A stretch of 64,000 nucleotides of DNA, from contig CAMDLT010000010.1 of NCBI GenBank assembly GCA_945901855.1, forward strand, positions 1-64,000. The letters run 5' to 3'. A program made the position numbers and the translations under genes. This document shows, piece after piece, positions 20,501-28,454 of this stretch (position 1 is the stretch's first letter; every line of letters begins with the position of its first letter). This DNA is from Asaia bogorensis (GTDB lineage: Bacteria; Pseudomonadota; Alphaproteobacteria; CACIAM-22H2). The notes beneath the pieces were generated by a model. That model ran no database searches and was not told where the DNA came from. It was given only the letters and a program-made list of their open reading frames with translations.

Positions 20501-20686
20501 GGTGCCGTTTTTTGCCAGACGCGCTTCAAACAGCGCGAGCGCTTGGGTGTACTCGCGGTCGCGCAAATGCATCGCAGCGCGCTCGGCCTCGCCCGGCAGG
20601 ATCAGAAAGCTTGCAGCCAAGCTTGCGCCGGCAAGTGCGCACACCAGCGCGTACTGGCCTGCCATGCGCTGATAGAGGCCACTCAT
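17525..20686 (-). CDS. PelB-like TPR scaffold protein as a separate gene
   Basis: Single N-terminal TM (YALVCALAGASLAASFLIL) followed by about 1000 aa of TPR-like helical repeats; no beta-barrel end; overlaps the porin gene by 4 nt. Confidence 0.78.
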   Translation of the reverse strand: MSGLYQRMAGQYALVCALAGASLAASFLILPGEAERAAMHLRDREYTQALALFEARLAKNGTQVATVAPLARLYAQQGDLDRAIAMLDGLLADGALERADTIETRKLLQIYLRWAGRDAVRRTNLVELTRLEPTLAGLRELSALASFAGEDDLQIESLIQLVALPDAEPADFVELAQMQAGRRAFAEASATLADLVERFPNALGPSVLELAIVVALEMPDPARAVALAQARLATAPMPPIVGAIAVAFLGQDRAADALRALAPIESRLGADADVNLALMRVAADAPSLPLVGRLFDQQLARGTAGFQPRHLAQLVEFGFASGRDAPAVALAAALDPDALATSALLQLVAQALDRGQSSLLQAIARRIDPTRLAEEPVLAARMYLAVGDRAQALRAVDRAAAQGGDQARGQTPLALDAALALVGILAELDLPARALRILESVANAADLPETAIGDMAQLYLTLRRATDGAATFERLRLERPNSRAAAIGWALTNAMAGRDRSVAGWLDTNAMALPAQVLNDLFFIGADTKSAILQLAAARRLLAFEGPTLAARLRLAQAALAAGRSGEALAQARDLRAEQGTAEIEFLYREALAQTARTDANARTELRGYWRTRLGDVNLPPTAREEALYALIDQRAWDDALPELARRARRGPDEWLGAYVSAARAAGRQGALVDMLEGLASDASLARGARAQAAYALLDVAPARSLDALRRMASDFGGEWQDALDIALERANLRDELRASLLRRAQETALAPTQRRALGFRLLDLSDKAAALALFQSMAEGGPADAPDAQQVLFLMGPRPEPAQLDWIEAQARAADGAVRLGWVQVLLNAGAPRRAATLLEADAARPDRAGGAATVAASEAYIAVGDRVAAARLLAARIPRESDPNLVQRQGELSQALGRADLARQAFDRLYLLEPSRPAGQRAAGLQAFADGDSPRARDLLGRYLAGPNQVDWEVHYAFAETLVRLRDRAAAQPHHEAAIATIDRLDQAPVFARAAKAYALYRLAKFDESLALFKQLLREQPRNLDLRADYAGVLIELGRTAEARSVLEGRS

Positions 20687-22935
20687 GGCCGGACCTCGGC
20701 CAAGGCAACTGCGACGCGCCGTCCGGCCGCAGCAGGCAGCGTGAACAAGAGCTCACCTCCCGCATTCGCGCTTACCGTCGCAAAGGGACGGCCATCGAGC
20801 GACAGCGCGTAATTGCGGCCCGGCGCCACGCGCCACAGCATTTCGCCCGGCCCAAAACCTTCGGCTGCAAACGAAAACGCGGCTGCCGTGTGCTGCAGTT
20901 CGGCGACTGCCCAGCGCGAGTGTACGAGCATCGGCAGCGACGGTTCGCTCCCGCCCAGCGCCACGATCGGCGTTTCGTGCGCCGGATCAAGCGCGACATA
21001 GAGCGCGCCCGCATCGCGCCGGTAGCCGAGCACGCCCGACGAGCGGACGAGATCGACGCGGGCACTGTCGTTGGGCGCATCGAAGCGCAAAGTCGCCAGC
21101 GCGCCGCGATTCTCCACGCGCCACGTCCGCTCGGCCACCTTCGCGATGCGCGCCGTGTAGAAGCCAGAGGCGATCTCGGCGTAGCGCGACGCGGCAACGG
21201 GCGCGATTTCGAGCGCGCGCACGAACGCGACATTGTCGCGTATTGCCTGCAAGGCAGCTTCCTTTTCGCCCGAGTAGATATGGTAGTAGAGATTGACCGG
21301 GGTCAGACGCTTCGGCGCGCCCGTACGCTCGACCGTTTCGACCCAGTCGCGAAAGGCAAAAAACCGGTCCGTCCAAAGATCGGTGTACGTGTTTTCGTTC
21401 GACGACGGCGCGTAGATCTGCCAATACGCGCCGACGCGCCGCCCGATCGGCGCCACGTAGGAAACGGAATTGAAGTCGCGGTCGAAGCGCGTATCGCCGC
21501 CGTTGATATGGCCCAGCCCCGCCTGTTCGGCAGCCGCAAGCGCGCCGGCCGACGGCAACGTATTGCCGGACCATTGCACGATGCGGATTCTTTTGCCTGT
21601 CGGCGCAAGCGTTTCGAGATATCTAGCCGCACCGACGATTTCTGCTTCGAGCGAATAGGGCTTCTGCGCGTATGCGCGCGGCGTGTTGTAGGCGCCGGCT
21701 TCTGCATATTGCCCGTCAAATTCCATTTCGAGCTGGCGATCGCCGCTCGCGCCGGAAAACCGCCGCACCAAACGCGCGACAACGGCGGCGTACCATGGCG
21801 GTTTTTCATGGCAACCGGGAAAGCGCGCGGCGATCGCGCGTTCGATCGCCGCCGCATCCGGCCGCTCGAAAAATGGCCAGTCAAAGGGATGCGTCCAGGT
21901 ATGGCTGGCGGCTTCGACCTGCGGCAACGAAAAAGCGCGCCGGGCGACTGCGCGGCCTTCCTCGGTACCGCACCAGTCGGGATGCAGATCGGCCGCGATC
22001 GGCGCCACCGTCACGGGCAGATCCGGGAACGGCGCAATAATCTCGTCGAGCACGACGGCAGAGGCAAGTTTGCGCTGGCGGCTCCACGGCAAAATCTGGG
22101 TGACGTCGCGCCAGCCGTCGCCGTCAATATGGCTGAAATAGAGGCGCCTGCCGACAAACGTTGTCGTATCGGGGACGGGTGCTTCGCTATGCGCTAAGGC
22201 GCGTGCCAGAAACGCGAACGGGTCGATGCGCCATTGGCGGCGATTCAAGTCGGGTTCGAGAAAATGCGAAAAGCCAGCTGCAATCAAGCCGCCCGTCGGG
22301 CCCGCCATCACAACATGGCTTTCGCTGTCGGGTTGGCCGCGACGTCGCAGGACGAGCGAGGAGACCATGCGCGTATCGGTCGGCCGCCAGACCGCAAACG
22401 GGGCGACAGGCAGGTCGAGCTTGCGTTCGTAGTCAAGCATCGCGGGCTCGCGCCGGTCGATATCGACGTCGATGGCAAGGCGTGCGGGCGCTGCTCCGCG
22501 CGAGAACCCGGCGGCCGCAAAAAGCGCGTTGGCCTCGCTATTCGGAATTCCGCCGCCGCCATTGCGCGCGCGCAGGAACGCAGGCTCGCCAATCAACACG
22601 AAGCCGAGGCCGCGCGCGACGGCCGCGCGCAAGAATCCGGTCGCATCGGCCGGATCCGGCACGCTTTCGGATTGCAGCCACGCAACGACCGCGCGCGCAT
22701 CCGCAAACTCGGCCGGATCTGGCAGCTTGGCCGCAAGGTCCAGCGGTTGGGCGATATAACCAAGCCGGTTGAGCGGCATTTCGAGCATCGTGTGCGCCAA
22801 CGTATCCCGCCAGCGCGGCGTGACGCTCGAGTCCCACAGCACCAGCACTTGGCGCGCGTGCGTTTGCGCGTCGGCCGGTACGGACACGAAGAACGCGAGG
22901 CATAGCGCGGCGGCAAGGAACGTTCGAGAAATCAT
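20683..22935 (-). CDS. pelA: PelA-like polysaccharide deacetylase protein, without the N-terminal hydrolase domain
   Basis: Signal peptide; deacetylase motifs YFSHIDGDGW and ASHTWTHPFDWPFF as in the PelA deacetylase region. Confidence 0.85.
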   Translation of the reverse strand: MISRTFLAAALCLAFFVSVPADAQTHARQVLVLWDSSVTPRWRDTLAHTMLEMPLNRLGYIAQPLDLAAKLPDPAEFADARAVVAWLQSESVPDPADATGFLRAAVARGLGFVLIGEPAFLRARNGGGGIPNSEANALFAAAGFSRGAAPARLAIDVDIDRREPAMLDYERKLDLPVAPFAVWRPTDTRMVSSLVLRRRGQPDSESHVVMAGPTGGLIAAGFSHFLEPDLNRRQWRIDPFAFLARALAHSEAPVPDTTTFVGRRLYFSHIDGDGWRDVTQILPWSRQRKLASAVVLDEIIAPFPDLPVTVAPIAADLHPDWCGTEEGRAVARRAFSLPQVEAASHTWTHPFDWPFFERPDAAAIERAIAARFPGCHEKPPWYAAVVARLVRRFSGASGDRQLEMEFDGQYAEAGAYNTPRAYAQKPYSLEAEIVGAARYLETLAPTGKRIRIVQWSGNTLPSAGALAAAEQAGLGHINGGDTRFDRDFNSVSYVAPIGRRVGAYWQIYAPSSNENTYTDLWTDRFFAFRDWVETVERTGAPKRLTPVNLYYHIYSGEKEAALQAIRDNVAFVRALEIAPVAASRYAEIASGFYTARIAKVAERTWRVENRGALATLRFDAPNDSARVDLVRSSGVLGYRRDAGALYVALDPAHETPIVALGGSEPSLPMLVHSRWAVAELQHTAAAFSFAAEGFGPGEMLWRVAPGRNYALSLDGRPFATVSANAGGELLFTLPAAAGRRVAVALAEVRP

Positions 22936-23798
22936 CGCGGTTCCGGCACCACGCGATCAAGCTCTACGGTTGCAACATAAGGCGCAAACCCAAGGTCGCG
23001 GACTTTGGCGTAGATTTCGCGAAGTTTGGCCGCATCTTCCGGCGGCCAATATTCGAGCGCGAGCAAACGCAACTTGGGATTGCGCTGGGCCGCCGCCTTC
23101 AGCACGGCGGTTTCGCTTCGATGCTGGTCGTCGTTTGCAAGGCGCGGCAGAGCGTTGGAAAAATCCCAAGCGGTGACAAGCGATTCGGCGAGCACCATGT
23201 CGATCGCGCCCTCGACTGCCGGCAAAATGTCGTAGCCGCGATTGAGCACGACGACCGCCTGCGGGTAGCGCCGCTTGATGGCCCGCACGAGGTCGATCGT
23301 GGCGAGCGTCGCGCCAGCAAATCTGGCACGATCGCGCCGCTCAAGGTCTGTCGCGGTGTCAATTGTGTCGAGGAAGACGCCCTGGAAGCCGCGCGCCAAA
23401 ATCGCCGGAACCAGTTCGTCGAGCACGCGCTGGCGCCAGCGCTTGTCGCGCACATCGACCGCAAAAGCGCCGGGCCATGTCGGGTTCTCGTAGACCAAGA
23501 TGCCCTCGCGCTCGACTTCGGCGAAATAGCTGCGCGTGCGATGCACTTCGCCGAGGCTCAGATAGCCGACCGTCAGGCCCTTGCGCGCCTGGATCGGCGC
23601 CAAGTCAGGGTGCTTGTCGCTGTCGAACACCACCATGTCGAAAGCGTCGAACGCATCGCTCGAGAGTGCGTCGCCGTAATAGACCGCCCAACGAAATGGC
23701 TGGGTCTGTCCACGCACAAGCGCGAGAAACGAGGCGAGCACCAAAGTAACTCCAAAAAGCAGCGCAAATACCCGCCTTGCAGGGGTACAAAAAATCAT
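22932..23798 (-). CDS. PelA N-terminal-type glycoside hydrolase (GH166-like TIM barrel) as a separate gene
   Basis: N-terminal signal anchor then WAVYYGDALSSDAFDAFDMVVFDSDKHPDLAPI, LTVGYLSLGEV, GFQGVFLDTIDTATDLE, VVVLNRGYDILPAVEGAIDMVLAES; directly upstream of and overlapping the deacetylase gene. Confidence 0.82.
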   Translation of the reverse strand: MIFCTPARRVFALLFGVTLVLASFLALVRGQTQPFRWAVYYGDALSSDAFDAFDMVVFDSDKHPDLAPIQARKGLTVGYLSLGEVHRTRSYFAEVEREGILVYENPTWPGAFAVDVRDKRWRQRVLDELVPAILARGFQGVFLDTIDTATDLERRDRARFAGATLATIDLVRAIKRRYPQAVVVLNRGYDILPAVEGAIDMVLAESLVTAWDFSNALPRLANDDQHRSETAVLKAAAQRNPKLRLLALEYWPPEDAAKLREIYAKVRDLGFAPYVATVELDRVVPEPR

Positions 23799-23899
23799 GA
23801 AAACGCGTCCCGTTGCGGCGATCGAGCCGAATTGCGAATCGACTGCGATTCTATCATTTTTCGCGAGTCGCAAGACCTGCTTGTGCGTTTTGACGCGGT

Positions 23900-23918
23900 G
23901 ATTTGCAAAATGCAAATC
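23900..23918. promoter_or_regulatory. Perfect inverted repeat GATTTGCA-AAA-TGCAAATC in the divergent pel / 24011 intergenic region, candidate operator
   Basis: 8-bp arms, 3-bp spacer, read directly from sequence; about 100 bp from either start codon. Confidence 0.5.
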
Positions 23919-24010
23919 CACTGTCATCTAATCCTGTGCGAGCGAGCCTTTACGCGACGCCGACAAGCGACTAAGATTGCTCTTTGAACAGTGTGGGGTT
24001 CCGTCGAAAA

Positions 24011-24244
24011 ATGTCGATGTTTCGCAATAAGAATGATGGGTTTAAGGTGGGTGATCGGTTCATCACGATGGGCCGAGAAACGCACAACTGGGAAATCGAG
24101 CTTGTTTTCCAGGATCCCAACAAAATTCCGCATGCTCGGTTGCGTCGACTGGACAACACTTCGATCCAGCGAACGTTTTCGTTTGCGGCCCTGCTGAACC
24201 CTGAAATGTTTCGCAGAGCTGCAACGCCCGAAACGGCGACCTAG
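24011..24244 (+). CDS. Small protein of unknown function, divergent from the pel operon
   Basis: MSMFRNKNDGFKVGDRFITMGRETHNWEIELVFQDPNKIPHARLRRLDN...; protein-like composition. Confidence 0.55.
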   Translation: MSMFRNKNDGFKVGDRFITMGRETHNWEIELVFQDPNKIPHARLRRLDNTSIQRTFSFAALLNPEMFRRAATPETAT

Positions 24245-24245
24245 T

Positions 24246-24842
24246 TTAGCCCTCGGGTCGGATAACGCGGCAACTCGCGTTCATATCGCGCAATTTTGCA
24301 CAGATATCGCGCGCACGCTCCTCGGAGAGCGGGCCTGCTTGCACGCGGACGACCTGGCTGCCGTCGGGAAGTGTAAAGAGCGGTGCCTGCAAGTCGGTCC
24401 CAGCTAAAATTTCGCCGTATTGACGGGTCAACCGGCGGAATTCGCGCGGCGCTGACTCGGGTGTCGGCACTGTCGCAATTTGCACACGCCACAAATCACC
24501 AGCCGCATTTGCGGCTGCCGCAGTCTGTGCTGTTGGCCCAAGACTGCGCAAGAAGGCCAGCTGCTCGCGCGCCCGCGCATGGCCTTTTTGAGCAGCTTGG
24601 CGCCACAGTTGGTCGGCCCGCGCGAGATTGACGGGAACCCCGTCGCCATTGGCATAAACTGTTCCAAGCGCATATTGCGCATCGGCATTGTCGGCTTCGG
24701 CGAGCGGAATAAGCGTTCGCAAAGCAATTTCCCATTGGCCGTGTTTGAGCGCGTCGAGGCCCATACCCAACTCTTGAGCTGCGGCAGGTGCCGCTCGAAA
24801 AACCAAAAATACGGCCAGAACGATCCGCGCCAATCCGGTCAT
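24246..24842 (-). CDS. Sel1-like repeat and SPOR-domain secreted protein
   Basis: Signal peptide; NADAQYALGTVYANGDGVPVNLARADQLWRQAAQKGHARAREQL; C-terminal SPOR-like WRVQIATVPTPESAPREFRRLTRQYGEILAG. Confidence 0.8.
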   Translation of the reverse strand: MTGLARIVLAVFLVFRAAPAAAQELGMGLDALKHGQWEIALRTLIPLAEADNADAQYALGTVYANGDGVPVNLARADQLWRQAAQKGHARAREQLAFLRSLGPTAQTAAAANAAGDLWRVQIATVPTPESAPREFRRLTRQYGEILAGTDLQAPLFTLPDGSQVVRVQAGPLSEERARDICAKLRDMNASCRVIRPEG

Positions 24843-24874
24843 GGACAAATTTCTCCCAATGCGACTCGGTAAGT

Positions 24875-25666
24875 CTAAACGATTTGCTTGGAGCAGCGCA
24901 GCTCTCGAATCGCGACAACATGGTTGCGCACGGCATATTCGCTTGAAATTTCTCCAAGCGGTGCAAGGTCCCAGTCCCAGGTTGCGTCGGGGGGTGGCAG
25001 AGCAACCCCAAACAGCGCGTCCTGGCGTTCGGCGGGGGTGCCAGACTTCAGCATGAAGCTGCGCGCCGCATCGCCGATCAGGCAGACCGGGCAATCGAAG
25101 GCCCGCAGATGCGCCAAATGTGCCGCGACGATTTGAGCGCCGTAAGCCTCGCATCGTTCGGCCGTCCAACCGCGGCGGGATTCGAGCCAATCGATGCCGG
25201 CCAGCGGCAGTTGCGAAATCAAATTTAGCGACACGACGAAATCGATCGCTGCATCGCCAAGTCCATAAGTGCTTTGAGGGATGGGCAAATCGCCTGCGAC
25301 CAACCCCGACCCCACCCCCGTCAGGTCGCAGACGAGATGATGGACATTGGCAAAGCGGCGCGTGCGCCACCGCGCACCGGGCAGATGCACGATATCGACA
25401 AGTTCGACGCGTTCGAACTGGGCGCAAAGTTCTTCGAGCGGCAGATCGGCCAGCAGGCCCGAACCAAAAACAATTGCGGTTCTGCGCCCTCGACTTGCAA
25501 GCGCCGCGTCGCGCACGAAGCGGCGCGTATGGTCCAGATGCGGCGCCCAAATTTTCTTGCAGCGCCCGTAGCGCGACCACAGCCGCACGGCACCCGCGCG
25601 ATAGCCGATCCGATCAATCCACTTTTCAGTGCGCGCCAGCCGATAGAGCAGCATTTCTGCCAGCAT
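24875..25666 (-). CDS. Protein of unknown function, Rossmann/SAM-methyltransferase-like
   Basis: RTAIVFGSGLLADLPLEELCAQFERVELVDIVH resembles a nucleotide-binding fold; start overlaps hrpB stop. Confidence 0.65.
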   Translation of the reverse strand: MLAEMLLYRLARTEKWIDRIGYRAGAVRLWSRYGRCKKIWAPHLDHTRRFVRDAALASRGRRTAIVFGSGLLADLPLEELCAQFERVELVDIVHLPGARWRTRRFANVHHLVCDLTGVGSGLVAGDLPIPQSTYGLGDAAIDFVVSLNLISQLPLAGIDWLESRRGWTAERCEAYGAQIVAAHLAHLRAFDCPVCLIGDAARSFMLKSGTPAERQDALFGVALPPPDATWDWDLAPLGEISSEYAVRNHVVAIRELRCSKQIV

Positions 25667-28164
25667 CAGGTACCCCGCGGTTTGGCGCGCGCCGTCGGCA
25701 ACGCCGCCAGCGGATCGTCGGGCCAGACATGTTTGGGATACTGGCCCTTCAGATCGCGTTTGACATCCTTGTAGGTGCCGCTCCAAAACCCGGCGAGGTC
25801 TTTGGTAACCTGCACGGGGCGCCGTGCGGGGCTCAGCAAGTGCAGCAAAACAGGGATTTTGCCGCCCGCCACGCGCGGCGTTTCGCGGCAGCCGAACATT
25901 TCCTGCAGACGCACGGCAAGCACCGGCGCCTCGCCCGAATAATCGAGCGCCAGACGGTTGCCGGTCGGCACTTCCCAATGCGTGGGCGCATGCGTGTCGA
26001 GTTTTTTGCGCATCGACCAATCGAGCGCGTTTTGCAGCGCCGCGAACAGATCGATCGAAGCCAAGTGGCTCGCGCGCGTCGCTTTGTCGAGCGACGGTCC
26101 GAGCCACTCGCCAAGCGACGCGCGCAACGCGGCATCGGAAAGATCAGGCCATATCTCGCCCTCGACGCGGCGCAAGAACGAAACGCGCTCGCGCAAGTTT
26201 TCGCACGCCTTCGTCCAAGGCAGGCACGCGAGCCCCATTTCGCGCACGCCGTCGAGCATGGCGGCCAGCAACTCGGCCGGGCTCGCGTCTTTCGCCGGAC
26301 GTTCGTCGAGAACGATCGCTCCCAGGCGTCGGCGCGCCACCGCCGACACGGCCTGCTCGCGCGGCTGCCACGCGACGATGCGCTCGGCGACAATACGCTC
26401 GGAAAATTGGTTTTCGATTTCGGCCTTGGTGGTCGGCAAGGCCGAAAAGATGCGTGCCTCGCGCGCCGTGCCGTCGAGATCGGCCGCAACGATCCAATCT
26501 TCGGCTGCGATCGATTCGGGTGCTGCAAATGCGGCCCCGCGCCCGTTCGCGAGCAAATAACCCGCTGCCGTGCCGCCGCGCCGTTTGCCGATTCGGTCCG
26601 GATAGGCATAGGCCAAAACAGCGCCGGCCGATGCCGAAACTGCCGCCGTATCGATGATTACGCCCAAACGTTTGCGCCACACGCGCGCAGCTTCGCGCAC
26701 GCGTGCGACTGCACCTTTGTCGAGCGAAGCGCCCGCCGGCAGGCGCGTATCGCGGTCGCGCGCAAGGATTTCGAGCCGCAACCGCAGATCGGCTTCGCGG
26801 CAGCCGCGCAAAATGTCGCGTTCTTCGACCAGCGCCGCAAGCTCTGCCGCCATTGCGCCTGCCCCATAGCGCTTGGCGGCCAGCATCATGTGGGCAAGGC
26901 GCGGATGTGCGGCAAGTTCGGCCATCGCGCGCCCGTGTGCCGTGATGCGCGCGTTTGCATCGATGGCGCCAAGTTCGACCAGCAGGCCGCGCGCTTGCCC
27001 AAACGCGGCGGCGGGCGGCGGATCGAGCAGGGCCAGCGACGCCGGATCGCCGATTCCCCACGCGGCAAGCTCGAGTGCGAGCGGCGCCAGATCCGCTTCG
27101 GCGATTTCGGGGCGGTCGAACAGTGCAAGCTGGCGATGTTCGGCTTCGCCCCACAGTCGCCAGCACATGCCCGGCGCCACGCGGCCCGCACGCCCGCGCC
27201 GCTGTTCGGCCGACGCCTGGCTTACGCGCACGGTTTCAAGCCGCGACATGCCGCTGCGCGGATCGAAACGCGGGGCACGTTTGAACCCGCAATCGACGAC
27301 GATTCCAACCCCGTCGATGGTAAGCGAAGTTTCGGCGATCGCGGTGGCAAGCACGATTTTGCGCCGCCCGGCGACCGCAGGCTGGATCGCGCGGTCCTGG
27401 GCTTCGGCCGCTAAATCGCCATAGAGCGGCAGCACGTCGATGCCAGCACCTAATCCCGCCAAACGATCTGCGACACGACGAATTTCGGCGACACCGGGCA
27501 AAAATGCCAGCACGTCGCCCGCATTACGGTCGAGAGCCCGGCTGATCGTGCGTGCCATCGCATCCGCCATGTCGCGCGGATCCGGTCGGGGCTGCCATTC
27601 CACACCAACCGGATACATCCGCCCTTCGGCACGCACGACGGGGGCGTTGCCCATGATCTTCGCGACGGCGACGCCGTCGAGCGTCGCCGACATTGCGAGC
27701 AAACGCAGATCCGGACGTAGGTTGGCTTGCGCGTCGAGCGCCAGCGCAAGTCCCATGTCGCTTTCCAAACCGCGTTCGTGGAATTCGTCGAACAGCACGG
27801 CTGCGACGTCTTCGAGCGCGGGATCGCGCTGGATGCGGCGCGCAAATATCCCGTCGGTGACGACCTCGATTTTTGTCGCAGGCCCGATCTTGCTGTCCAT
27901 ACGAACGCGATAGCCGACCGTTTCGCCCGCAGCCTCGCCCAGCGTTTGGGCCATGCGCCTGGCTGCGGCGCGCGCCGCAATGCGACGCGGCTCGAGCAGC
28001 AGTATCTTGCGCCCGCGAACCCAGTCTTCGTCGAGCAGGGCCAACGGCACGCGCGTGGTTTTGCCTGCCCCCGGCGGAGCTTCCAGCACCGCGTTCGAAC
28101 CCGCGCGCAAACGCGTGCGCAACTCGTCCAGCACGCTGTCGATGGGCAGTGCGGTCAATCCCAT
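25666..28164 (-). CDS. hrpB: ATP-dependent helicase HrpB
   Basis: LEAPPGAGKTTRVPLALL (Walker A), LFDEFHERGLESD (DEFH box), ATAIAETSLTIDGVGIVVDCGFKR, QRRGRAGRVAPG. Confidence 0.95.
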   Translation of the reverse strand: MGLTALPIDSVLDELRTRLRAGSNAVLEAPPGAGKTTRVPLALLDEDWVRGRKILLLEPRRIAARAAARRMAQTLGEAAGETVGYRVRMDSKIGPATKIEVVTDGIFARRIQRDPALEDVAAVLFDEFHERGLESDMGLALALDAQANLRPDLRLLAMSATLDGVAVAKIMGNAPVVRAEGRMYPVGVEWQPRPDPRDMADAMARTISRALDRNAGDVLAFLPGVAEIRRVADRLAGLGAGIDVLPLYGDLAAEAQDRAIQPAVAGRRKIVLATAIAETSLTIDGVGIVVDCGFKRAPRFDPRSGMSRLETVRVSQASAEQRRGRAGRVAPGMCWRLWGEAEHRQLALFDRPEIAEADLAPLALELAAWGIGDPASLALLDPPPAAAFGQARGLLVELGAIDANARITAHGRAMAELAAHPRLAHMMLAAKRYGAGAMAAELAALVEERDILRGCREADLRLRLEILARDRDTRLPAGASLDKGAVARVREAARVWRKRLGVIIDTAAVSASAGAVLAYAYPDRIGKRRGGTAAGYLLANGRGAAFAAPESIAAEDWIVAADLDGTAREARIFSALPTTKAEIENQFSERIVAERIVAWQPREQAVSAVARRRLGAIVLDERPAKDASPAELLAAMLDGVREMGLACLPWTKACENLRERVSFLRRVEGEIWPDLSDAALRASLGEWLGPSLDKATRASHLASIDLFAALQNALDWSMRKKLDTHAPTHWEVPTGNRLALDYSGEAPVLAVRLQEMFGCRETPRVAGGKIPVLLHLLSPARRPVQVTKDLAGFWSGTYKDVKRDLKGQYPKHVWPDDPLAALPTARAKPRGT

Positions 28165-28448
28165 ACCGGCGCACCGGGCAATTGGCGGCGCAAACGCAGC
28201 AACGCTTCGGGTTTCAGTTCGCATTCTTGGGCGAAGGCGAGCAGCAGCGCTTCGTCGTTCAACACAAAATCGACTACGCCGCCCAAAAACTCGGGCTCGG
28301 CCGCGCGTCCGCGCAGTTCGCCGACCGACAAGCCCGCCAGCGCCATGAAACGCGCGAGCCGGTCTTCGTCACCGGCAATCCAGCCAAGGGCCTGGATTGC
28401 AACGGTTTCCGCATTTTGGCGCTCGGGTTGGCGGTCGCGAATCGGCAT
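28155..28448 (-). CDS. DUF3572-family protein
   Basis: ETVAIQALGWIAGDEDRLARFMALAGLSVGELR...PEFLGGVVDFVLNDEALLLAFA. Confidence 0.85.
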   Translation of the reverse strand: MPIRDRQPERQNAETVAIQALGWIAGDEDRLARFMALAGLSVGELRGRAAEPEFLGGVVDFVLNDEALLLAFAQECELKPEALLRLRRQLPGAPVWD

Positions 28449-28454
28449 GCCTGA

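Noticed and set aside
19978-22197. 739-aa plus-strand ORF
   Set aside because: Antisense to the PelB-TPR and PelA deacetylase genes.
24246-24842. Member of the pel operon
   Set aside because: Separated from pel by a divergent gene and promoter region; Sel1/SPOR protein is common outside Pel systems.
25120-27414. 764-aa plus-strand ORF
   Set aside because: Antisense to hrpB, whose helicase motifs are unambiguous.
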